Below are positions 13,604 to 24,789 of a stretch of DNA of 64,000 bases, piece after piece. Under the pieces are notes generated by a model. It was not told the DNA's origin. It made no database searches and worked only from the letters and a program-made list of their open reading frames with translations. Both the position numbers and the translations under genes were made by a program. The DNA is from Mugil cephalus. Taxonomy: Eukaryota; Chordata; Actinopteri; Mugiliformes; Mugilidae. The stretch covers positions 12,531,913 to 12,595,912 of the forward strand of contig NC_061783.1 in assembly GCF_022458985.1 (NCBI RefSeq), read 5' to 3'. The number at the start of each line of letters is the position of its first letter. The first letter of the stretch is position 1.

Positions 13604-16600
13604 TTAAACATTTAGGATGAAGTTCAGTGAGAAGTAGTCATCAGACTGCCTGTTATGAGACTGACCTGCAATGCCATCTGGATATGAGTCAACAACACTG
13701 CTGTCATTACAGTCCTCACTCTGCAGAGAAATGCTCTGTCAACACAAGAAAGCTGGCGGTGAATGGCGTTTCTGACAACAAGTTAAACAATTGTGTGACA
13801 AAATCAAAACTTAAAGACATTTTAATATGTCACAGCAGAAAGTTCGACAGGTGTAAAATAATGGGATTTATATTCTATTCAATTTAGCTGCTTCAGAAGC
13901 AGCATCTTCGCATTGTGCGCTCAGATTTGGTCCATTGTCGTGACTTACTGCTGCACAGGAAAAAAAATAAAAACAAAAAACAGAGTAGGTGTGGTAACAT
14001 TATTAGTAACACCTGCACTTACTCCTACTAAGTCAAAAAAAACCTGTTGTTAGAAAGAACCAATGTGGCATATTTGAACAAAAACAACTAAGCAAGTTAC
14101 AATCTGAAAATGCAAACTTATGCACCAAAGCTCACCTTCATCTTCTTTTGCTCATACCACACCATGCCATACAGACACAGCAGTGTGATGAGCGCCTGAA
14201 GAAGATGAGAAAACACTTGTGGGTGAGATTAACGAGTCTGCATAAACACTGTAGATATTTTAGCAAATAAAACGCAGGAAGCGACCAGATTGCATAAATT
14301 ACCAGAAGCAAAAGACACAACTATTAATGTTTTATCTTATTAAAAATCATATCTATTCAATTTAAATGTATTATGTTTATCACAGGGTGTCATGACAGTC
14401 GTTATATTTACACTTCTAAAACAGATGTGAAACCCCGCCGTTCAAATACACCCTCAAATAACCATCCACACACTTGTCTTACCAGACAGAGCAGCCACAG
14501 GAGGACATAGCGGGCCTGTGTCTTGGAAAACAAGTCGTGGCCAAATTTCATACATGCAAGAGCCTCCAGGAAAGAGATGGCACTTAAGAGAAATGGAAGA
14601 ATACAATTAGACACAATAGTGTGTTAGATTTCAACCATTTCAAAGACAGACTTCAACAATTGCCCCCTCTGTTGGTTATTCCTTTGCACTGCACTGGGGC
14701 TTCTCCATGGATGTATAGCCCCCCCGCGGCTGTGAATCCATATCTTCTCCATCCATTCAAAGTCACTATCATGTAGCTCCTCAGGGTGAATCTCTTTTTC
14801 AGCCTTAAAGGTTACATGGTGGGGGTACACCTCAAACAAAAGAGTGATTTCGTTATGCGCTCGTCTTGTTGCTATAGCAACTGGAGGAGACTGGAGCATC
14901 AGCTGCTTTGTGTCTGAGAGGAAGTCAACAACTACATGATGTTAGACGTACAAAGAAGTCTGCCTCACTCTGGACAGTGCTCAGTATCCATGTGCCCATC
15001 AGACATCTAAAATGTCCATGCTAAAATCACAGAGTTTTAAGTTTAAAATAAAATGAACTGACAGGACGTAAGGTACTTACCCGAACACCCAACACTGCGT
15101 GCCAACTCGTTTGCACTGAGTGTCTGTCAGATATGCATAATATTGCCTGAAAGAGATTTAGAAAGATAAACAAGCGCTCACAAAAAGCAAGCGCGTCTGA
15201 GATGTGAATGTCGTCTTGAAGTCTGAACATACCGTACAGTGGGCGCAGTGATGACTCCCAGGAGAAGGACGCGACACCAGCTGAGAGGATGAGAGGCCTG
15301 GAAGACGAAGATGTGCTTGAGGAAGAACGTGTTCAACTCGGTCAGCTGTGAAAATGAAGGATGTAAGACAGACAGGATTTAGTACATCTTTTCATGGATG
15401 CATTGTTTTTGGAAAGTTAGCATGAGAAATAAAGAAGAGTTCATTAGCTCTGGCTCAAACGCATGTGACCCTAGCTGTGCACACTACCTGCCAAAGGATC
15501 ATGAAGAGATAGATGCCTGCCAGCCTCTGGGACGAGGACTTTGGGTCAAACCAGCGCACGTAAGTCCAGCTGGCTGGTGTGAACTGGAGCACAGCTCGCT
15601 TTATCTTCCCCGTGGTGGAGTGGATTTCCCTGGAATGGAGTCATTAAGGTTATTATCAATTCTGCTTTTAATTGTGACAACTGAAATATTCAATGTTCAT
15701 GTTAATGAGATGGATTCAGGCTTGCACACACAGATTACAGGGAAGTAATGATGCTGTATCTGTGTGTTTGTGTGTGTGTGTAAAACAGAGTTTGAGCAGA
15801 TTTGTCCATTTTGCAATGCATTTTAATTTGCAGGACAGTATCAGTATTGTTAACGGGAAAACTTGCTTTTATATCTTGAATTCAAAGTTTATACTTGAAG
15901 TTAAATTTAAAAAAAGATCTCTTCCATTGTTACTGCTTGAAGAATTTCACTTAGCATGTTTAAGGTGTTTGTCCGTGTGATTAAAAACAACAACAAAGAC
16001 ACACTGACTTGATGCTGGCCCAGCGGTAGGTCCTCATCTCCAGATAGTAGCAGAGAGTCATACCCAGCCAGATGCCTCCTCCATTACACAACAGTATGTC
16101 GAGTATCACCTGATCCCACCAGCACTCCGCGAAGTTTGGCAGAAGGTGCATGAATACGAGCTGTGAACAAATGTGTATTTTGCATAGAAAGTAAACATGA
16201 AGTAAACACGAAAGCTTAGTGTGTTATTTTAATGAACTACGTTTGTTCATAAGCTGTGTGACGCAGTTGATTCTGTGATCAGTAAATCTGGTATTAGGTC
16301 GTTAAACCCTGTGATCTAATCCCTCAAGTCAACAACTCGTGTTATGTGCAAAAACTTCTGCTCATACAACAATTTGTTATGATGAATTCCTTCCATACAA
16401 GTGGACGGTTGCCTGCACATGTTATCTGATCCAATTTAATTTTTTGCATGACCTTACAGACTCCATGTGAATACATATGCTCTATGTTCATGTACTGGAA
16501 AAAAATACAGCATGAACTTCATCATGAATTATAATGCAGGCAGATGAAATCTGATGTCATGTAAAGCGCACGTGTGTGCACACGGCGTCACCTCAGTGAA

Positions 16601-18440
16601 CTCCCAGGTGATGCTGATCGTCCAACACAGGCCGTAGCTCCGGATTAGCAGAGCCTTCATGACCCACCCTGCAAAATGGGCAAATGCAAAGATGTCGAAG
16701 TGGCTCACGATGCGGTCCCATGTTATCACTGTACAGTTTACCGCATATTCCTGTAGAGTGGAAGACAAAGGTAACAGTGGCAACCAACTAAAAACTCATT
16801 TTTAACTTATTCTTAAAGTGGAAATGCTCGCACCCACATTGAGCTCTTGATGAGATCTCTTCACAGGAGTCACAACCAATGACCTTTATCTGCTCAGGAG
16901 TGCTAAGTCTATTAAGAGGAGCAACTGTTTGCCAAGAACGTACACCAATCAGCCATAACATTATGACCACTGTCAAATGAAGTGAATAATTATTGTCGTA
17001 GCTTCATTAGCGGGCTGCATATATTAGAGAGCAAATCGATCTTTATTAACCCGTTTAGAGGAAAAAAGTTTTCAATTTTTAACAGGATCCACAAGGGGGC
17101 CAGAGCACCAAGGGTAATGGATTAATGTCAGGCCTAGTTCACTTTTATAAATCTAAATCACAAATTTTCTTCCAATGATACATAAAATAGACTCTGTGTG
17201 TAGACCTCGACAGAACTTGTAACATCAGACTCGTCACATCCCTGCAGAGGACTTGAAAAAGAAGAAAATGTGTGGACCATGACTCTGAAGCCTCCTCACG
17301 GCCTTCATTCCCCATCCTGTTATCTTCTAACATGTGAGACGTGGAGTGAACTTTCTCTGATGGTCGACACGTAACCAAAAAGCCTCAAACCCTCCTTACC
17401 ATAATATCAGCTTCCCGTTTGGCATAGCGCAGGTTTGGGTCCAGCCAGTACATGAGAGTCTTCACTTGGTCCCAGTTAAGAAAGATGAGCAGGACGAGAA
17501 ACAGGAAGTAGAGCACACTGAGACCTGCAAAGGACGGGAGGAGGTGAGCAGGAATAACCAGAAACGAAAACTGCCTGCGAACTAAAACGTTAACTCAAAC
17601 ACTCACCAAACACCATTCGCCATATTGCAGGATGTGGCCTGGTGAATGGTCCTGGGGGGAAAAACATCACATTATCATGTTTTTATTACAGCAACGAAAA
17701 AAGAGAATGAGTACAAGTATGGTATGAATATAGTATGAAAGTAAATAGGATAAATATGGTCGATATAAGCCATACCCACCATATACTTTACATGCTATAT
17801 TCATATCATACTCGCATTGTATTATTTTAATTAATTTTACAGGATGACAGCACCTCTTGTCCCTCAGCAGAAATCATTTAAATGTCACTTTGGATATGGT
17901 ATGCAAAAACATGAGATATGCACACATATGCAACCTTGACAATGAGAGCTGATCTCCCTTGGAGACAAAATACAGTTCTTGCAACTGTTGAACACAGGTG
18001 TTTTTGGATAGCATCAGTCCTGTAAAGGTTATCGTACTAAATAAATCGCTGAAAGACCCCTGCTCTTGTGAGTCCACTTACCATTAGGAAACGCCAAGAC
18101 ACTGATGACCAAGAAGAAGGAGACGACCACCACCAAACCAACACGGAGGTTGTTGTCTGAGTGTCCATCGTCCCTGTCAGATCACAATTTGACGTGATAA
18201 CAAAATGAAAGTTTGTACAAATGTTAAATATTAAAATGCTGAACTGTGCGTTGTCGTCTACCTGGTGAACGCAAAGTACATCAAGCTGAGCACAGTAATT
18301 GTCAGGAGAGTGATGGTGTGTGGTTTATAGAAGAAGTCAAGGCAGATGTCCTCCACTTGTTGCTCGTTTATCATTCGGAAGTGTAACCTATAGCTGGTAT
18401 CGTCCTTCCGCGGTATTCGGGATCCGGCAGTGGCGGCCAT
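13604..18440 (-). CDS. ptdss1: Phosphatidylserine synthase 1
   Basis: The enzyme swaps the choline of phosphatidylcholine for serine in the endoplasmic reticulum and mitochondria-associated membranes. Twelve exons join in phase: 18262-18440, 18082-18173, 17607-17651, 17400-17524, 16592-16750, 16009-16160, 15488-15629, 15233-15345, 15081-15146, 14483-14582, 14136-14195, 13604-13735. They give about 454 residues (human has 473). The start [14 protein letters not shown] is followed by the near-invariant [13 protein letters not shown]. Other conserved blocks are [69 protein letters not shown] and [18 protein letters not shown]. Several hydrophobic segments are visible. The C-terminal exon ([13 protein letters not shown]...) does not resemble the human tail and is the least certain part. 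Whether this is the a or b teleost paralogue cannot be told from one copy. Confidence 0.95.
16943..17038 (+). mobile_element. Tc1-like transposon end fragment
   Basis: The sequence starts TACACCAATCAGCCATAAC and continues with the left end of a widespread fish Tc1-like family (CATTATGACCACTG, then GAAGTGAATAA and ATATATTAGAGAGCAA). No matching right end was found nearby and no transposase remains. It lies in a ptdss1 intron and is from the same family as the deleted copy at 60171-60345. Confidence 0.65.
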
Positions 18441-19816
18441 GTTGCTAAAAGTTTAATTCCAAGAAACTAAAAGAAAAGTTGTGAAATAGAGAGACAGGTG
18501 ATAGATGCAAAGAAAAACCACACAACCAGGAACCCAGATGACGGGTGGACTGAACCATCGCTGTTCAGGGGGTGTTTTTCATGAGCAAGAATATAAGCGT
18601 AGCCACCAAAACAAAAAAAGGTGAGAACTGTCCCAATAATATCTCTACTAAAATGTGCTATATTGGTTTTCAATGTGAGTCTTTTTAAATAATTTATCCT
18701 CAAGAGTAAATCTAGCGCATCAATTTAAGTACAGCCCACGTTTGTGGTACATCCCACTACGTGACGTTTACGTTAATTACTTCCGTGAATGTGCACGTGA
18801 AAATAGTTGACATTGCGCGGCTCTTTGGTGATGAGGCTGAGTTGAGGAAAGCATTTATTTTATTTGCTTGTGGTGAGTAAAACGTTGATTATCAAAAATA
18901 TACCTAAACTTCGGCTATGCACGCAGATGAAAAAGTCTTGATGTTCAGCTAGCGTTTAACCATGCGTCTCGGTCAAGCTAGCAGGTCTGTAGGTCAACAA
19001 CTCTCTGTCTACATATATATGAGAGAGATGCTGGCTTTGTTACACGCCATCACGCTTATCATCAGCTGACACATTTCTGTTTTGACAACCCCATTATAGT
19101 CAGTGGGCTAGGGCTAAATAGTAAAAATGCTCTTGTTTTTACATAACACCGTGTAACACCATTTTTGTGAAAGTGCAGGCTGCTATGACAAAATCAAAAA
19201 GTGATCATGCAGTTGAATTTCCACTTTTATTATGGCATTTCAACTCAAACAGAACATTGTAAATGTAATGAATCGGGCCTTAGTGTAGGACTGTAAGACT
19301 AAGATGTATTTGTTTCCACTAGTGTACCTAATTAACTGGTAAATGAATGTGTGGATCACACTCATGGATTTAGTTCACTCCATCTCGCTAAACAGCTGAT
19401 TTATCCTTTACACGTTTAACTGCAATTCAAAATCAAAACAACTACAGTCTTTACTATAGTGTGAACAATAACATCGCAAAGTCAGAATAACTAAATCCTT
19501 GCTGTACATCAGATTCTCTTTACAAAGTATGAAGTATATATAAAGTATAAAGTTGATTAACAATGTTATTTATATATTATTGTCCACCTCTACACATAAT
19601 TCCTTCTATATGTCAACACCTACTTTTATATGTGTCAACACCTAGATAGCAGGTTTTCATAAGAGAGGCTGTGCATTGTAATATCATTACTTTTTGATTT
19701 GACGGTTCCAGAAAACACTGTTGATGTTAACAGACTAAATAGACTGCCGTAGACTTTAAATCCAGCAGAGTACTTCCTTTATTGAATGACATAAATCTTA
19801 TTCTTACAGAGTGACC
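18441..19816. promoter_or_regulatory. Shared head-to-head promoter of ptdss1 and mterf3
   Basis: The two genes diverge here. A probable non-coding first exon of mterf3 ends at a donor GTGAGT at about 18873, and the coding exon is entered through the acceptor at about 19809 (ttcttacag). If so, the two transcription starts are only about 400 bases apart. The rest, about 18900-19800, would be the first mterf3 intron; it is AT-rich and holds nothing recognisable. The first-exon call rests on the donor alone. Confidence 0.45.
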
Positions 19817-21682
19817 ATGACGTCCGTCTGTGCTCAACTGTGTCTGAGAGGCAGAAGTTCTGTTTGCTCCAAGGCAGTGACGAGCACCTGGACGTGTTAC
19901 GCTCAAGTTCGACGTACAACGACAAGGGTCCCATTCACCAGGGAGAATCACACAACAGCTCAGGGGAGGCTGAGGTGGAAACAACAAATGCGCTACTGCA
20001 GTGACTTGACTGCAAAATATCTGACAACTGAGGCTAAGGAAGACAACGACAAAGAAAAGTTATCAACAACTGATGTTATTGTGCACAAGTCCCCCCTGTT
20101 ACCAACCAAAGATGCTTTGCCACCGACTGAAAATCAGATGCCATTCGGTACATTTTGGTTTACAGTTGTTTGCTGTATATAAACATTGATCCATCATCAT
20201 CTTTTAAAATTGGATTTCAGATTTGTAGCCATTGAATTTGTTCAACCTGTGTTCTCTTCATTTATCAGATTTGGATGCTGCCACGCAATTGTCAGCGTTG
20301 GAGGAGATCAGTGATGAAGAGGCTCTCAGTATATTCCCTCCTTCTGCCATTCCCCCAGCCTCCACTTCTCTAAGAGACTATGTTGACAGTTCTGAGACCC
20401 TTAGCAAGCTGGTGCAACTAGGTAATACAGTTGTAGAGAACGTTTAATTCATATTTACCAGTTTGGAAGTTGTGAGTCTAGCTAAAAGTTTTATTTTATT
20501 ATTATTATTCAACCTCCTCTCATTGCAGGTGTAAATCTGTGGAAGCTGGAACAAATGCCCAATGTCGGCTCCATGCTACTGAGACTCGACTTCAACACAG
20601 ATGTGGCCCCAAGGCTTCTCTTTCTGAAAGAGATTGGGGTGGAAGACTCTCATCTTGGCTATATCATCACACGCAACCCCTTCATTCTTACCGAGGATCT
20701 GAACAATCTACGTGCCAGGTACAAAAAGCTTAAAAAAGCTTAAAACTAAGATTAAAAAAAGTTAAAAATGCACTGCACAGCAGTCAGTCCAACTATGATA
20801 TTGTTTTAATAATGTTCTCTCTTGTTACTGTAAAGGGTAAACTACCTCAAATCAAAGATGTTCAGTTCTGAGACTGTTGCATCTATGGTGTCCAGAGCTC
20901 CCTTTCTTCTCAACTTCAGTGTTAAGAGGCTGGACAACAGACTGGGTTTTTATCAGCAACAGCTCAGCCTCAGTGCTTCCAATGTACGTAGCATGTTTAC
21001 AAAAAAAAAAGACTTTATCGGTATAGAAGTAATGGCATTAAAAAGACTTTAGGGCTAATTTTTTCTCTCTCCTCAGACGCGAAACATTGTAGCTCGTCTT
21101 CCCAGGTTACTGTGTGGAAGCTTGGAGCCGGTGAAAGAAAATTTGAAGGTACTGGATGAAATCATCACAAAGAATAATTCGAAAAATCGTGGGAATCCTG
21201 TTCTAAATACTTTTTTACAAATGTCTTCCACAGGTGTGTGAAATAGAGTTTGGCTTTAAGAAAAATGAGATCCAACACATAGCTATTGCCGTCCCCAAAG
21301 TGCTGACCGCCAATAAAAGGAAACTAACCCAGATATTTGACTACCTCCACAACACCATGAAGGTACCCCACTACCTGATCACCAAGTTCCCACAGGTAGA
21401 TTGCAGTTTCTTTTTTTTTTTGTTCAGTTTGAATGAATGTCCTTTGTGTTTTGTCTGTGTTCATAACTCAAGTATATCCTCTTACAGGTCCTCAATTCTA
21501 AGTACTTGCGTCTCAGAGAGCGACACCTGTTCCTCGAGTACCTTGGAAAAGCTCAGTACGACCCGACCCTGCCCAACTACATCTCCCTGGACCGCTTGGT
21601 GTCTTTGCCGGATGAGACTTTTTGCACTGAGTTGGCTTCGGCCACATTGGAAGATTTTTATATGTTCCAAAAGACACTTTGA
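19817..21682 (+). CDS. mterf3: Transcription termination factor 3, mitochondrial (mTERF domain)
   Basis: MTERF3 is a mitochondrial nucleic-acid-binding protein linked to mitochondrial transcription control and ribosome assembly. Seven exons join in phase: 19817-20147, 20269-20421, 20529-20718, 20836-20983, 21077-21148, 21234-21395, 21488-21682. They give 416 residues (human 417). The first ATG after the acceptor is at 19817. The N-terminus is rich in Arg, Ser and Thr and poor in acids, as in a mitochondrial targeting peptide. Matches to the human protein include [59 protein letters not shown] and the end [14 protein letters not shown]. The helical mTERF repeats (PxLL-type) fill residues of roughly 130-400. 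A poly(A) signal AATAAA follows at 21802. It diverges from ptdss1 and precedes uqcrb on the same strand. Confidence 0.95.
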
Positions 21683-21801
21683 TTCTTCATGAGGGGTCAT
21701 TAAAAGGGACTTATGAAAACAAATGGTCAGGTGTCAGGCACCTGCATATATGAAAATTCAAACATACAATATTAGAACAATGCTTTATGAATGTGATGTT
21801 T

Positions 21802-21807
21802 AATAAA
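21802..21807 (+). other. mterf3: Poly(A) signal of mterf3
   Basis: A canonical AATAAA lies 120 bases after the mterf3 stop codon, with GT-rich sequence just downstream (cacagtgtatgtaaac). Confidence 0.65.
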
Positions 21808-22552
21808 GGTACACAGTGTATGTAAACTTTTCTGTCTGAATTATTCATTTTATTTTACAAAGAGGTCATACATGCAGCTAAAGTTATGATCAACATATAA
21901 TACATTTATATTCCCTATGCAACTCGGCATAAAATGATTAATTAAGTATAGGAAACTGCAAAAATATTAATATTTAAGGTGAAAAAAAATCAAGGGAGCT
22001 TGTTAAGTAATTTTCAGTCAGTTCACACTGTATGTGTTCACAGTTTTGATTTACTAAGATGTTTTCATTCCATTCTTCATTACATTTACATGAAATATTG
22101 CACTTTTACTTCATGTATTACTGTCGGCTGTAATTCTGTCAGATTGAGTGATACACAGTCATCATTTATTGTGTGATGCATTTGTTATTTGAGATACCTT
22201 GAGGTGCATTTAAAATACTGATACATGCAAATAGGAGTGCTAAGTCAAGTCAAGTCATGATTTGTGCTTACATTTCCAATGTTTTTCATTCATTCTGCTG
22301 CAATTACTTTTCTGCTGTTTGATTAGTTATTAACTTCCTAATTGCCTTACATTGTTTATGCAGTATGTTCATATCAAATAATTGACCTAATTAGAGATCG
22401 AAGGAAGCAGGTTCTTGAATTTATCAGATCTTTAACATTTATAGTTAGCCCTGTATTTGTATTTATCGGAGAGCTTATTCAGCATAATCTTGCTCGATGA
22501 CCTGAACACTCATTTTACCCACAAAGCACCGCGGTTCCTCTTAGTCGTAAAT
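21808..22552. other. Intergenic region between mterf3 and uqcrb
   Basis: AT-rich sequence with no frame or repeat that I recognise. The last 100 bases before the uqcrb ATG must contain its promoter and short 5' UTR; no TATA box is seen. Confidence 0.4.
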
Positions 22553-24091
22553 ATGGCGTCCAGGGCACCAGGTAGGACACGGTCGCTGCTCTGACATATT
22601 TTCTGTACATTAACTCGCTAACCGTCTCATTAAACCTTCACGGCATAGCATGTGTTATATTTAAGCATATGACACTGCGTTATTTTATTTCCCTCTGGTT
22701 GAAATGTTCTTTTGCGGCGTTTGATTTGCGTGTGTCCTGAATGTCCCCGTGCTAACCAATGCTAACGTTAGCATTGCTTTCGCCACTAGTGCTGGTAGTC
22801 ACAGGAAAATGATTGTATTTATTTTACAACAAGTCACTGGCTGTATGGTCAGCAAATCGTCCTATGTGTTTTACTGACAACGGTTTTCATGCCATACTAG
22901 AGGCTATTCACGTCGTACTTCGTAGCCATGTAGCTAACGCTAGGTCTCCACTTAGAGGTTAATTGAGGTTGGCTTTCAGTGTTGTGTCCTTAGTTTTAAT
23001 TTCAATAAAATGTTGGCTTTGTCATGTTGGATTTCATTTTAAAACACGTTTCTCATCACGTGTTAAAAATTATTTGAGGTCACGGTATGGAATCATACAA
23101 GTCTCAAAACTACCTCAACTTCCTGTGTTGTTCTTTATGTTACTAATTAGTCACATCGAATAAACTTGTTCAACATTTTTAATAAAAGTGTTTAACGCAT
23201 GGACACATACATTATTATCAGTAAGTCATAATCATATCACCATAAGTATCAGTAATGCTTTATCAGTGTTTCTTCCTTCCCACCCACATCTGCGAATTAC
23301 TCTTGTCTGTGTTGATTTGACATATATAATGTTTATTTTCCCTAGTATCAAGTTTGTGCTGCCGTATTGATTTTGTCTAATGTGCTTTGTTCACAGTGGC
23401 AGGTGGCAGGCTCATGTATGGGGTCCGCAAATGGTATTACAACATGTGCGGCTTCAACAAGCTCGGTAAGACCAAAGAAAACAGTTAGTCTACTAGTTTC
23501 GAAGCTACTGGATGACAAGACTATGAATGAAAACGCACACGTTGTTGTCGCCTTTCCGAATATATGTTTTCTCTTTCAGGTTTAATGCGTGATGACACAA
23601 TCTATGAGGATACAGATGTGCAAGAGGCCTTGAAAAGGCTCCCAGAGAACATTTACCACGAGAGGAACTTCAGGATTAAAAGGGCCCTCGATCTCACCAT
23701 GAAGCAAGCAATTCTCCCTAAAGACCAGTGGACGAAGTTTGAAGAGGTAAATTCAAATTAAATTATGTAAATGTGTATTTTGTCCAGGGTGGAATTAATG
23801 TAAATAATGTCTATAGGTATGCACAGATATTTGTTAGCCTTTTATTATAACCTTTTCAACTTGCATGCTTACTTGGTAACGGATTAACCAAGTGAAATCT
23901 CAGTGAAAGATTGATAAGCTTAAACAATATGAAGGACTGGTAAATGGGATTGCGAGGATTTTGTTGGTTCTAATGTCTTCTGCTGCCTGACTTGACCTCT
24001 AATTTTGATTTAGGATATCCACTACCTTTCACCTTATCTGGATGAGGTGATTCGTGAGAGGAAAGAAAAGGAAGAGTGGACAAAGAAGTAG
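22553..24091 (+). CDS. uqcrb: Cytochrome b-c1 complex subunit 7
   Basis: This is the 14 kDa subunit of mitochondrial respiratory complex III, on the matrix side and in contact with cytochrome b. Four exons join in phase: 22553-22571, 23397-23465, 23580-23746, 24014-24091. They encode 110 residues (human 111). The first coding exon is only 19 bases (MASRAP plus one base). Characteristic blocks are [60 protein letters not shown] and a Lys/Glu-rich end. Intron 1 (22572-23396) is the longest. A probable ATTAAA poly(A) signal follows at 24192. The order ptdss1, mterf3, uqcrb matches human 8q22.1. Confidence 0.96.
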
Positions 24092-24191
24092 ACGGTTCCT
24101 GGTCCACAGCTGTTAATCTTGTCTTCGGTCGGTGCATGGTCGTTCCTGATGTAATACTTAAATTAAATGTTAACTATATCAGACAGTGCTA

Positions 24192-24276
24192 ATTAAAGAA
24201 ATGTACATTTTGAAAGACCGTGAAGTGTCACTTTTTATGTCATGGACAGTTGGCTGTTTGGAAAATTTGATTTATT
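24192..24276. other. Facing poly(A) signals of uqcrb and lrrc14b
   Basis: A plus-strand ATTAAA at 24192-24197 (uqcrb) faces a minus-strand AATAAA, read as TTTATT at 24271-24276 (lrrc14b). The two convergent genes therefore probably end within about 100 bases of each other or overlap in their 3' UTRs. The assignment is inferred from position. Confidence 0.5.
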
Positions 24277-24789
24277 GTTTTAACAAAATTAAATACATTT
24301 TGCCACAGTAGGATCAGTCACATATTGCAAAGTTGTGCTCTTTACAAATGTAGTTATATACAACATTTAAACTAGAATATAAACACAAAAACATGTACAA
24401 TACATACAGCGAGCAAAATATGTTAGTCACTAACCACCATGTAGCTATGTATCTGCACTGCACATCTGTTTGGTTAATGTACTGGAAAAATGATCCCTGT
24501 TGAAGAGGTATGTAGACTTTGTGTATTGATCCACAACCAAATCGATCTAGATTACTAGTTCTATCTTCACAGTGTTGACTTTCAATCAGTACTGACGCTG
24601 TATTAAAATGAACACAGAGGCCATTTGATCTGGTGTAACCTAAGAACACAGCAAGAAATTGTCTACAGAGAATACTTGTAATCAACTCAGCATGAAGATG
24701 TGTTTCACAGGAATAATCTAGATTTCTATAAAAAGTTTGAGTGCAAGACATTTTCTGTCGGCCCATTTATTCTTCAACTGGAAGTCTGA

